From assembly GCF_945859705.1 (NCBI RefSeq), contig NC_079134.1, positions 12,007,545 to 12,071,544 on the forward strand: 64,000 nt of DNA, read 5' to 3'. A program made the translations under genes and the position numbers. Positions 25,490 through 37,019 of the stretch are shown here, piece after piece. The notes under the pieces were generated by a model, which was given only the letters and a program-made list of their open reading frames with translations, did not search any database and had not been told where the DNA came from. Numbering within the stretch: position 1 is the stretch's first letter; each line of letters opens with the position of its first letter. Origin of the DNA: Episyrphus balteatus (lineage: Eukaryota; Arthropoda; Insecta; Diptera; Syrphidae).

Positions 25490-26775
25490 GTTTTTAGAAC
25501 TTTTTTTTTGCAACAGAGCGGAGACACATCGATTCTGGTTAATTCGAGTATGCTGAATTCAGTGGTGGCAACCGTTTTGAAAGTTTGGCTCAGGTTTTCG
25601 AGATATTTCGAAAATAAAATCTTAGGTCGGGACTATTAAAATACTGATAATTTCGAATAATTAAGTTTTTTTATGCAGTTTTTAGTTTAGAGAAAAGCTA
25701 TTCCTGTATATAGCTATATGTTTAACACTATTCCAACCTAGATTGTTATGTTTCGGTCGCTTACAAAGCATTTTATAAACATAAACTTCACTTTTTCAAG
25801 TTTTTTTTTATTTTGTTGACTTTCAAAGCCTTTAATATGGATGCAATTTGAGTTTAACATTGATTCGGGATATTTTATATTATTTCCATAGCATATAATT
25901 CCAAAAATGAATAAAATACTGCAAACCTGAAAAAGTTCACTAGTGAAAATCAGCCTACTAAGCTACGGAAATGTATCAAAACCTGAACTTAAGATTAAGT
26001 TAAGATAGTTTTTGGATTTTCAGCTTAAGCTTAAGATATGTCAGATAATAAATGAATTAAACAGTTTTTGGAAGAACAAAAAACGTTCTTATATACTTAC
26101 ATCATGCCGGGATAAAAGCAGTCAAAATAACGTTTTTTGCCTTTTATAACTGTAATATTAAAAAAAAAGGAAGTCAAATAAATATTTATTGCTTCGGATT
26201 CGAGTTCAGCACTCCTTTCAACTTCAGAAAAGTACATTTTGGTTCTTGTGGCAAAAAAAAGTTTAATTTTGCTTACCAGTGTTATTTAATACATTTCCTT
26301 AGCTTAATAGACTGATTTTCACTAGTGAACTTTTTCAGGTTTGCAGTATTTTATTTATTTTTGGAATTATATGCTATGGAAATAATATAAAATATCCCGA
26401 ATCAATGTTAAACTCAAATTGCATCCATATTAAAGGCTTTGAAAGTCAACAAAATAAAAAAAAACTTGAAAAGGTGAAGTTTATGTTTATAAAATGCTTT
26501 GTAAGCGACCGAAACATAACAATCTAGGTTGGAATAGTGTTAAACATATAGCTATATACAGGAATAGCTTTTCTCTAAACTAAAAACTGCATAAAAAAAC
26601 TTAATTATTCGAAATTATCAGTATTTTAATAGTCCCGACCTAAGATTTTATTTTCAAAATATCTCGAAAACCTGAGCCAAACTTTCAAAACGGTTGCCAC
26701 CACTGAATTCAGCATACTCGAATTAACTAGAATCGATGTGTCTCGCTTCTGTTGCAAAATCGAACTATCACAGTG
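25490..26775. mobile_element. 1.29 kb foldback with about 490 bp near-identical arms
   Basis: Starts cactgtgatag and ends ctatcacagtg. The arms 25490-25978 and 26283-26775 are inverted copies differing at few positions, for example both contain tcgagtatgctgaattcag and its complement. The 300 bp loop carries ttcggattcgagttcagca, also found in the TIR element copies near 10050 and 42537. The similarity of the arms implies recent activity or gene conversion. Confidence 0.82.
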
Positions 26776-27985
26776 TTATTATTCAAAATATTAGATAGAA
26801 TTTTAAATTTTTGAATATTCTGCAAAAAAAATAAAAATGAAAAATTAAGTAAAACTGTATGAGATAGGTAAGTATATTCAAAAATATTGTATTGAGAAAA
26901 ATTAAAACGTATTCTGCCGGCTTTAAAAAAAAAAAAAAAACGAAACATAATTTGTTCTATCTTTTTTTATTCTTTCTACGATTTTGCAACATTAAGTTTA
27001 TATTCAGCCCTATTCTGCTATTTGATTCACATCCAATTTTAAAAGAAGTGTTTAAATGGCGCTCAAAATTAAAAAAAATTAAACTACCTAATTGTTTTAC
27101 TTGAATAATTCAAAAACGAACGAAAGTAATAGTACTTTGCCGTTAAAAGGTACACGTGATTGATTAATCAAGTGAAACAAATAGAACAGAATAGGTTTCA
27201 ATATTGTATAATATACAGGAATATAAATACAAAATGTTTAAATTTAGTATTACTCATTAATTAAATTCAAAAGATAGGTATGTTAACTATTTTTAAAACT
27301 GAAATTAATTTGTATATTTTTTTTTGTTTAGTTTTTTTCATTATGTATATTTCAACAATTATAAAAAATTAAGTGAAGCAGAAGAGGAATAAATTAAAAT
27401 AAAAAGATGTTGGTAACACAAACCTTGAAGTTGTTTTATTCTTAATGCCAATTCATATTTTAAAACTAAATTTTTTAACAACGGTGGATTTCGCCTGAAA
27501 ATCTAGAGTTAAGCTTTTCTAATGTCTTTTTTTGGATTCTTTGTCTTTGCCAATTCAAGTAAAAAATTTAAATGGGCACTGCCTTATCTTTTTTCAAATA
27601 AAGTTCTGAATGTGAAATTAGCTTAAAGTTTATGCAAGATTTTATATTTTTATAGGGCTACATATTATATTAATCGTTCAATATCGGCTGGCTTGAAGAT
27701 TCGATGTTTCTAGACCTTTCAGTTTCGATCATATTCAATTATGTATATGTGTATAATCTAGCTTCCATACTATCTTTTTCCATAGAATCACTAGTTTCCT
27801 CCATATTTGTTTACATATTTTTTTTTTTTGTGTTTTCTTTTAATCGAACTTATCAGTAAAAACTACGCAAAACGAAAGTTTCAAGTTCGATTTTGCATTT
27901 GAATTTCTTACATTTTAATAAAATTAATCAAGAGCATCGGTCATAAAATTTGTTGTAGACTATAAATTGCAAAATAGCCGCTGAT
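26776..27985. other. Unassigned intergenic DNA
   Basis: AT-rich, homopolymer-rich; no exon or repeat structure recognised. Confidence 0.4.
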
Positions 27986-28740
27986 TTGAGATCAAGGGGC
28001 ACGGTAGTGCCCAGCCAAGTTCTCTAGCAACTTTGGCACTACACCCTTATTTACAGGAAACAACTCAGGCCATTTTCGACCCCCCTCTAACTTCCACACC
28101 AAAGATGCTAGAAATTTCAAACTCACTACATTTGTTGAGCTCGTAAAAACCAAACTCCTCACAAAATTTCAGCCTCCTACGATGAGTAGTTTCTGAGATA
28201 TAGGGCTTCAAAAATCGCAAAAACCGTAACTGACTCACTGACTCACTGACAGATCATCAAAATTATGGAGAACTTCCCGATATCGTAGAAACTTGAAATT
28301 TTACACGGTGATAGGACTTGTGGTGTATACAAAGGAAAAAATCGAAAATTTGAGATTTTCAATTCAGGGGGCGTGGCATCCGCCCATTTCTGCTGAATTT
28401 TCATCATATGTTATAGAGCACTTCTGATTATCGTAGAATCTTGAAATTTGGTAGAATAGTAGAGCTGGTAGTTTATACAAAGGAAAAAAATTTAAAATTT
28501 GAGAATTTCAGCCAGGGGGCGTGGCAACCGCCCATTTCCGCTGAATTTTCATAAATTATTATAGAGCACTTCTGATTGTCGTAGAATCTTGAAATTTGGT
28601 AGAATGGTGGAGCTGGTAGTTTACACAAAGGAAAAAATTTAAAGTTTGAGAATTTCAGGCAGGGGGCGTGGCAACCACCCATTTTCACTGAATTTTCATC
28701 AAATATAGAGATTTTATATTCTACAGCCATACCTTGCAAA
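27986..28740. repeat. Repeat unit with 147-148 bp tandem array
   Basis: After a lead-in with a gactcactgactcactgac run (28229-28250), a unit containing cgtagaatcttgaaatttgg, tacaaaggaaaaa and gggggcgtggca is repeated three times. The gggggcgtggc anchors lie at 28367, 28515 and 28662. The first unit is the most diverged. It is a dispersed insect repeat type in appearance; the class is not known to me. Confidence 0.75.
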
Positions 28741-28750
28741 AAGTAGTGAA

Positions 28751-29095
28751 ATCACAACAAAAACATTACTGTTAAAAAAAGAGCCAAGTTCTCCTATGTT
28801 GAAATTATGCTGGCACAAAAAGTACTGAGATGTAAAAGTGTACCAAGTTCTAAAGTTTGGGTTCAAATTCGTATCAATAAAATTTTGATTGTTTACTTGG
28901 CAATTTTTGAAATAACTTTAAAAATCGATAATTAAGAAAAATTGTCAAGAGAACAATCAAAATTTTATTGATACGAATTTGAACCCAAACTTTAGAACTT
29001 GGTACACTTTTACATCTCAGTACTTTTTGTGCCAGCATAATTTCAACATAGGAGAACTTGGCTCTTTTTTTAACAGTAATGTTTTTGTTGTGATT
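28751..29095. repeat. 345 bp near-perfect palindrome
   Basis: atcacaacaaaaacattact at 28751 and its complement at the right end bound arms of about 140 bp that match almost base for base, separated by about 60 bp. Open frames read the same sequence on either strand. Likely a miniature foldback transposon; transcription would yield a long hairpin. Confidence 0.85.
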
Positions 29096-29983
29096 AATCA
29101 AACAAAAATTATTTTATTTTTAAACTGGTGAGTAATTTTCTATTGAATTATAAACAATGATTGAACTACAGTTTAAATTATCCTTTGAGTGTCTTAACAA
29201 CTTAATTTTTTAATGAAAAAAGCACTTCGTTCAATTTGAAAGGAAAAAATTCATATGATAATAAGAGTTTTGTGAGATGAATTATTTTGCCAAAGAAGGC
29301 CTTAAAAGATAAGTTGTAAAGTTCTTAAGAAAAAGTGGATTTCAATTCGCACAATTAGTTATTTGTTCAACGGCATAATCTTTTCTTAATTAGTGTATCT
29401 GTCATCCTACACGTTTGCTAACAACCCGGAAAAGAACAAGATTTTCATAGAATCCATAAGAAAAGTAAATGTGTACACTCGGGCGTATGAATATTTTTTT
29501 TTTAAGACAAACAACTTTGTTTTGAGTTATTTGTTTGTGTGAGTTAATTATTACTAAATTTAGCACAAATTTTTCAATCGTCAGTTAGACTGTCAGAAGA
29601 ATAAAGTTTATTCGTAGGAATAAGCCTTGACTGGGGTTTATCTGGCTAATTAAAAATTGGCTTTAAGTGAAATAAAATATTAAGAATTTATGTGTTTTGT
29701 TTTATATATGTATTTCATCTCGTTGTTTTCAGTTAAGTATGAACATACATATATGAGTGTGTATACATAACATAATGGAAGTATGATTATGAAAGTGATC
29801 TGAATTACTTTATAAGTTACCGTGGAGAAACCATTTCTTAAACAAGAGCAAGTTGTGAATAGGGTCGTTTCCTTGCTGAAAGTTTAACAATCCATTTTAG
29901 CCTAATTTTTTAATTTAAGTTTAGGTTTGTAATTAGATTTCTCCTAATTTTGACACAAATGTACATTTAAGTTATCGTTATCT
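29096..29983. other. Unassigned intergenic DNA
   Basis: No recognised feature. Confidence 0.4.
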
Positions 29984-30081
29984 AAGGGCCAATTTTTTCA
30001 CTCGGAGTTGAACATAACTTAAGAATTTTTATATTAAAAATTCTCAAGTTATGTTCAACTCCGAGTGAAAAAAATGGCCCT
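29984..30081. repeat. 98 bp hairpin MITE
   Basis: Arms of about 45 bp: agggccaattttttcactcg and gagttgaacataactt are mirrored almost perfectly at 30036-30081, leaving a loop of only a few bases. It directly abuts the next element. Confidence 0.85.
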
Positions 30082-30086
30082 AAGAA

Positions 30087-30640
30087 TTTTCCGAGAATCA
30101 AGTGAAAAAAAAATATGAACATATGTAATAAAAAAAATCCCCTAGTTTTTTCTAATTTTTATTTTGACGCTAGATAGTGCTCCACGATGCTTAAATTTTG
30201 AAATGGGTATATGTTGGCTTATGAGGTCATTTTTGTTTTTTTTAGATATATGTAGCTTTAAGTGAAAACTGTTTGATGAGGTTCTTGTCTAGATTATATA
30301 CCGTTTTCAAAAAGTTGTAAATAATTTTCTGTGACCAGACGTTCAGCCAGGACATGCATGTTGGGTTTTATTAAAAGAAACTAGGAAAAACATGAAAAAT
30401 AAAATAAAACCTAAATAAGCACGCATCTCCTGACTGCACCTCTTATCCCAGAAAAATGTTTTAAACCATATCCTTTAAAGCTTTATCTAAAAAAATTACC
30501 TCATAAGTCAACATTATACCTATTTCAAAATTGAATCATCGTGAGGCGCCATCTGGCGTCAAAATATGAGAAACATTTGGGATTTTTTTTATTATTATTC
30601 TGAAATAGTTTTTCCACTTAGGAATTTGATTCTCGGAAAA
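30087..30640. mobile_element. 0.55 kb foldback, copy 1
   Basis: Ends ttttccgagaatcaa and ttgattctcggaaaa are exact inverted repeats. The interior arms are diverged but still mirror each other: gacgctagatagtgctccacgatg against catcgtgaggcgccatctggcgtc, and ggtatatgttggcttatgag against its complement. A related copy is at about 43343-43712. Confidence 0.7.
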
Positions 30641-30890
30641 CCCTCAAACAACGAACGCGCTAATGTACATGGATCATGTGAAGATACCAAGAAAATTACA
30701 GTAAGTAGAATTAAAAAGCAAACAGCTAGTTAATATTAATAATGTTCTGTTTGTTCTAAACTTATACCAATTTGGCTCAGCGTGTATGCTATGTATACTT
30801 TTTTGTCATATCTTATTCAAATCACCTTGTTTTCACCTTCTTCTTTTCCGACGATTGTTATGATCTCGACTGGGTTTTAAGTGCTCATCA

Positions 30891-31164
30891 CTCAGAGAAA
30901 AAAAAAATTGTTGTTTACTCAACAATGCATTCTTGAATAAAGCTAAGACTTCAATTCTTGCTTCAAAAATATTTTGTTAATACAACAATAATTTTACTGT
31001 TGGTACTTTTGGTTTAAAAGAAATAAGTTGTTGGTTCAACAATTTATTCTTAAACACTTTGCATTTTAAAATTAAGAATATGTTGTTGGGAATTTTTTAA
31101 CCCACATATACATATTTTTGGAACAAAGTATAAAACTTTTGGGACTACCAACGTTTTTCTCTAA
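30891..31164. mobile_element. TCAGAGAAAAA-ended miniature element
   Basis: Left actcagagaaaaa and right tttttctctaagt are imperfect inverted termini. Inside, ttgttg...caacaat blocks recur twice. The termini resemble those of the tRNA-bearing elements at 1025 and 41867, but there is no tRNA-like module here. Confidence 0.45.
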
Positions 31165-31427
31165 GTAGTTGTATATTTAAGTTAGTCGATCATGCTGTAT
31201 CTAAGATATTTGAATTGTTCGCACTTGGATAGTACTGCTTCAAATAAACTAGAGAAATAAGACAGTGTGGATCTGTCTGTCCCTCTTATGTGGTATCTAT
31301 TTTCCTACAGAACATCCAACCATACATTAAGTACTATCTGCAAGGATATTGAATCTTCACTTACATATTTATAATGGCTTCATCATCAGTAAAGAAGAAC
31401 AGATTCACCTAGGAATGAATGCTAATA

Positions 31428-32263
31428 GAAAAAAGTCTAGAAAAATCTCATGTCCGCAAGTCGTGATTTCAAGGTCAAAGCGGGAAATCGAGAATTTCAA
31501 AATTAACAATAATAGACGATGGTATTGAATACACATTAGGGTGGGTCAAAAAAAAATCGAAATTCGTCTTTTTCGATTTTGTACTCCGAAAAATCGATTG
31601 CTAGACATCTGTAGAATACACACACCAAATATGAGCTCTTTATATTAATGGGAAGGTCCTCCGCTTCGCAATTTTCCATTTTTACATCAAGCTTCTACGA
31701 AAAAAAAATCATTTTTTTATTTATTGACCTTTTAGCAAACTTTTTTACATATTCTTGTAGAAAATTGAACGCTCAACAAAAAAGGCCTTATACACTTTTT
31801 TTAATTATCTAACCGTTTAGTAGATACTTTTGAGGTCCAAAAATCGAGAAAATCTTTAAAAATTCGTGTTTTGTTCTTAATTTTGTAACAAATTGAAAAA
31901 TTATAATAATCAAACGCGCATGACATATTCCTTTAGGAAATAAATTGCTCTACAAAAAAGGTCTTGTTAACTTTTTTCATTAATCTAACCATTCTAAAGA
32001 TATTCGAGGTCAAAGTAAAAAAAAAGTTATAAAAACAATTTTTACTTTTAAAACATTTTCTACAAAAAATTCCTTGGCATCAAATTAGAAATTAGTGGGC
32101 ATTAGAATTTTTAAAGATTTTCTCGATTTTTGGACTTCAAAAAACATTATGTGTATATAATAGCATTGTCTATTATTGCTAATTTTGAAAATCTCCATTT
32201 GGCGCTTTGACCTTTAAAATCGCGACTTGCGGACATGAGATTTTTCTAGACTTTTGAGGTATG
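31428..32263. mobile_element. Foldback related to the 3.9 kb element
   Basis: tctagaaaaatctcatgtcc at 31437 is mirrored near 32250, followed in both arms by gcaagtcg and by blocks that match the 51816-55722 element. Inside the left arm lies ttagggtgggtcaaaaaaaa (31539), the look of a TA-flanked element terminus without a matching right end. Arms are about 115-120 bp. Confidence 0.6.
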
Positions 32264-34684
32264 CCAAAACGAAGATATTGATATTCGTTTGAGGATTCAC
32301 ACTCATATCCTTTGGATTTGGAACTTCAACGGGAAAATATGACAAGCTCATTAAATTCTGATCTAAAATGTATCGAAGACGGCTTTCGGTACCAGTTACA
32401 TGTTTTCATTACAAACCACTTTCTGTAGATTGAATACATATTTGATTATACCAATTATGCCTCCGATACATATTTGAAAAACAAACAACAAATAAGATTT
32501 GATAATTTTTATTTTCTTGAAAAAGAAAGAAATTTAAAGTTTAACGGTTTCAACTTAAAGTTAAAAATTTAATCCTTGAAGTATCCATCATAATACATTT
32601 GAACCAATTTTATTTTTTATTTATATATTTTAAAATAATTTTTTTCAAATTATTCTGTTCCAAAAACTAAAAAAAAACACTTAAAAATAAAAATACTTAT
32701 TTTTCTTTAAAAAAAAATATTACTCATACGCCCGAGTGCACATATTTACTTTATGGAATTTGTTAGAATTTCATTTTTATGAGTTCTTTCGCAAGCATGT
32801 AGGATGCAATATATACATCTAACGATACACATTATGAATAAAAGATTATGGTTGTTGAATAAATAATTTTATTTGAAGAAATTGTGAACATCCGAAGTCC
32901 TTCATAAAATATTCTTTCATCATTGTTTTGTACTTTTCTAAAGAACTTTATTACTTAAATTTTCTTTGATATTCGTTAAAGAAATTATATTCTTCATAGT
33001 TTTTTATGTGTTCTTACTTGATCATATATCGCCTGTGTATAAAAAATTGCTATAGAAAAAGGTAACTTTTCATGTGTGAAGAAATTTGCAAGGACAGTAA
33101 TCTCTACACCATTCCATGTTGATTTGATGAATGTATGCAAGTTTTTCTGCGAATTGAATTTCAATTAAAATTGAAACAAAACCTGAACATCATAGGACTT
33201 TTGTGTAGCAATATTTCCTAGAAAATAAAAAAGGTATTGCGCTTTTGATGCTTGGTCTACACCAGGAATCGTAGTGAATTTTCTTTAGTTTTTTTTTCTT
33301 ATTTTTTTTTTGATAAAAAAAGCTTCACACAGCACAACCTTTAAGCAATATAAATAAAGACGCTACATCATAAAACTTATCCTTGAGAAAATTCTCTGGC
33401 AAAAGATCAAAGTTCTTTTAATATCTAAAAATTTATAACATAAAATAAAGAGAAATAATAAAAAAGGTCATAAAAAACAATTCAATATCATATTCTACGT
33501 AAAGAAGTTTATACCATTTATGTTTGCACATCCGGGTCTAGAAAATATAAGAAGCATCATCATCATCATCATGGTCGTTCTGTTCGTCGTCGCTGTTATA
33601 GAGTAGAGAGACCGACTTTATCCACCCCCAAATTCAATTAGGGAATTCTCTCTTAGCCACTATACACTACTGTGTGTCGGATAGAAAAGTTTCGCTGCTG
33701 CTGCCGCACTAAACGTCATCTTATTCAGTTACAGGATAATAAAATAAGGAAACATTAAGGGACGTAGAAAAGAACACAAGGACACGACGACGGACGGTTT
33801 CCCATTCATTTTAACTTCGTCACCGTCTTCGTCCTTGCCGTCGTTGTTGGTCGCCTCCACATTTCCACCACTTGCCCACTAGAGGACGTTCTTATATTTT
33901 TTTCAACAGGCGTCATTTTATGTTCTCGTCAAAAAGAGTTGTTGGTTGATTGGAGCTTTAATGGATGCATTGGGTGCACACGATGAGAGTGCATGATGGC
34001 AGGATATTGTAGTGGGTTAGAGAGCATAGAGGGATACATACACACCAAGTGGAACAAAACACGTCACCATCATACCACACATATGTACTCTGTTAGTTCA
34101 TTCCATCAGGACCTAGAAGAGGCGGATACGATGTGGGAATATATGCACAAGAATGCTGGTCATCCATTATTGATATTAGGTTTTGCTTTTATAAACAGCT
34201 TTGAAGTTAATAACCAAAATCAAACACATCACTCATCATCATCGTCCCTTTATTGAATGCTTTGCACTCTCTGCGGCGCTGGATTGAAAAATCTCTAGGG
34301 CATGTCCAAGCCCTGTATGTATGGTCGGCCGAGTATGTTGTCCAGCACGACACTGACAATGAATAAATTAAGGAAGAATGTTTTTAGTTGTCAGTTTTAC
34401 AAGGGATAGAAATTAAAAATTGTCAATGATTAGCAAGAAGAGTTTCAAAAACGAAAAAGTACAATAAAATAGGATAAAATTTCAATTTCTTAAAATATTC
34501 AATTAAATTAAAACACAGATAAGAACCAAGCGTGAAATCCGATCGTATTGATAAAGGACTAAGTTATGAGGCATTGTCAAAAGTGTCATTGACAAATTTT
34601 AATTTTCCATATAAAAATTTAATGGTATGTGCAATGTGAAAGGGACAAAGTATATTGATTTTGAATATAAAATATGATACTCTG
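32264..34684. other. Unassigned intergenic DNA with a less AT-rich island at 33540-34350
   Basis: 33540-34350 is richer in G+C, starts with a (CAT)n run (33555-33573) and lacks transposon structure. An 87-codon open frame at 33993-34256 shows no family motif. A regulatory island is possible; nothing more can be said. Confidence 0.35.
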
Positions 34685-34931
34685 GCATTGTCCCTGAGCG
34701 TGAGGACTTTAATCTTGAATATCCGACCAATAGAACCCTTGATATAAGCTTTTTAAACCAACACTATAGAGATTTGTTTTTGAAAGTTTTCATGTGATTC
34801 AAACTATATAACAAAATTTTGAACAAAAAACTCAAAAAAAACTCAACATTGTGGTTTTAAAAATGTTATATTTTGGTCTCTATTTGTCGGATATTCAAAA
34901 TTAGGGTCTTCAGGCTCAGGAAAAATGACAG
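34685..34931. repeat. Diverged inverted repeat
   Basis: ccctgagcgtgaggactt and cttgaatatccgac at the left are mirrored by gtcggatattcaaaat and gtcttcaggctcagg at the right. Arms of about 45-50 bp, separated by about 150 bp. Confidence 0.65.
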
Positions 34932-35433
34932 AACATCAGCATTTTGCATTTAAAATACACTTTTAAGATATAATATTGAGAAAATCCATAAAAAGTGTTG
35001 AATGCAAAAATGCATTTTATCCATTTGTTAGGCACGTCACAAGGAAAAAAATGTTTGCAATATACTTTCATGACATAACTCCATCAATAAATGACAAAAT
35101 CATTTTTGGCCGTGCAATGTCCGCGTTCCATATAAATTTGCCCATTCTCCTTTGCCAAACTATTTATAGAGCAGGCAATCTTAAATCAAGTGAAACAATA
35201 ATTATGTAAGTGTTAGAATTTGGGATCAGCAGGTAATTAATAGTAAAAATCAAGAATCAAATTTGTAAAAACTTTATTTAAAAATTGCATATCACATGTG
35301 TGATATTTAATCACACTGTGTTTATTTTTCGAATTTTCTAACAGGCAGACTTTTTGGAAAACATTTTTCATTTTGAAACATATGTTTTCTTTAGTTATAT
35401 GTTATAAATTTTCACTAATGACTATACTCTTTC

Positions 35434-35656
35434 TTATTGGCGATTGGTAAAATTGAAATGCGCTACCGGTGGTCAAAACAAAAACTAAAATTAACAGGAC
35501 GGAAGGAGCTAGCATCCGACATTTTACTTTTTTTTTTGTTAGGACTTTTGACATGGACGCAATTTTTAGAAATACAAAATGTAAACATCCGTCCTGTTAA
35601 AATTAGTTCAAAAGTTGAAACTACGGCGCTAGTAGTATGTGCTCCAATCGCCAATA
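35434..35656. mobile_element. 223 bp foldback MITE
   Basis: attggcgattgg near 35437 and ccaatcgccaat near 35643 are inverted termini. aaaattaacaggacgga is mirrored as tccgtcctgttaaaatt. Arms of about 68 bp with a few mismatches. Confidence 0.75.
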
Positions 35657-36001
35657 GAAAATGTGGTTTACATCAATGGCCTTTGCAAAGTAGAAAAAAG
35701 TTCCAACACTTTTAAATTCAGGTACTTTAATAGTATTTTTCAGTTCTGTTCTTAAACTGATTATATTGCCTCATATCTACATTTTGTTTAAGCTGTTAAT
35801 TACCTTTTAATAAGAGACTTAATTGGGAGTGAAACTACTAATAAATAATACTTCGATCCGTTATGTAAATGTACTTTGAATGCATTTTAAACAATTTATT
35901 TTTGATGTTCTTGTTGTTTTCGTTTGCCAAATTTCGTAAAGATTTTATATTGAGCTAAGATCTGGGAATTTTTTCGGCTATTCCAACACCCCTATCAATA
36001 T

Positions 36002-36123
36002 TTTTACTTGCGATATAGGTACTATAGGGCAAGTTTAGGATTCGTAAAAAAAATTGAACTCGAGATAACAATTTTACATGACATTACGATGATGGAGAAT
36101 GCCAAAAAAGTGGGTCCGGCAAT

Positions 36124-36176
<53 letters not shown>

Positions 36177-37019
36177 GTGTCTGTCTCTATCTGGAGCTGC
36201 AGCCTAAACGAGTGAAGTGATTTTCTTCAAACTTGGTAGTTAGCAGTTTTTGTTGATTCCCTAGAGGGGAAATTGAAATTTTTTTTTTATGACCAAAACT
36301 AACGGTACCTGCCATATAACGGAAATAGAAAAGGTAATTTTTTTCAAAAACGGCTCTAACGATTTTGATTAAAATTTTTGTGTGTAGTATTACACATAAG
36401 GGCCAACTTTTTAAATAAAAAAAATATTTTTTGTACCGTTATTAACGGTACCTGTCGTAGAACGGTTTTTTTCGTTTCTGAATATCTCGTACAAAATTAA
36501 CCCGATTTAAATGAAAATTTTTATACAAAAGTGTGTAAGTAAAGATAATATTAAAATTTTAGAAAATTTTCAAAAAACGCATTTTTGGTTTTATAAAAAA
36601 TATTTCAAAATTTTTTTTTGAAAAATCAATTTTTTGAAAACGGATCAATAAAAAATTTTGAAATTTAGTTTTTATGTGTAAATTAATTATTTCTTCAAAA
36701 TGGCATACCAACTTTTTTTTTGAAAAATGTTAAAAAAATTTTATATATAAAAAATTATTTTTTTAAAAAACGGCTCCTACAACTTTCAAAATTTTTTTTC
36801 TAAAAATACCTTTTTATACGAGAAATAAAATGGCATATTTGTTTTTTTTTTTAAGATATTTTAAAACGGTGTTTTATTAATTATAAAAACAGATTTAATT
36901 TTTTTATACTACTTATGAAATTTCTTCAAAATATCAAATTTTAAATTTCTTGAATAAAAAGCTTTAACATTATAGTCACTTTAAGCATAAGAGCAAGTAC
37001 GTGCGACCCCAGTCGTGCA
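36002..37019 (-). mobile_element. About 1 kb microsatellite-bearing element, copy 2 (inverted)
   Basis: Reads as the reverse complement of 8188-9198: ttacttgcgatataggtact at the left, then caaaaaagtgggtccgg, a (GTCT)n tract, cagcctaaacg, repeated aacggctc blocks, and cgtgcgaccccagtcgtgca at the right end. Substantial divergence between copies in the A/T-rich body. A remnant of the same terminus lies at 48431-48475. Confidence 0.65.
36125..36190 (+). repeat. (GTCT)n microsatellite
   Basis: Pure tetranucleotide tract inside the second microsatellite element; complement of the tract at 8984-9073. Confidence 0.95.

Noticed and set aside
28266..28712. CRISPR-like array
   Set aside because: Units are 147-148 bp with no short repeat/unique spacer structure, in a eukaryotic genome; a plain tandem repeat.
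36008..36220. Open frame with a repeating SVCLSVCL run
   Set aside because: Product of the (GTCT)n microsatellite.
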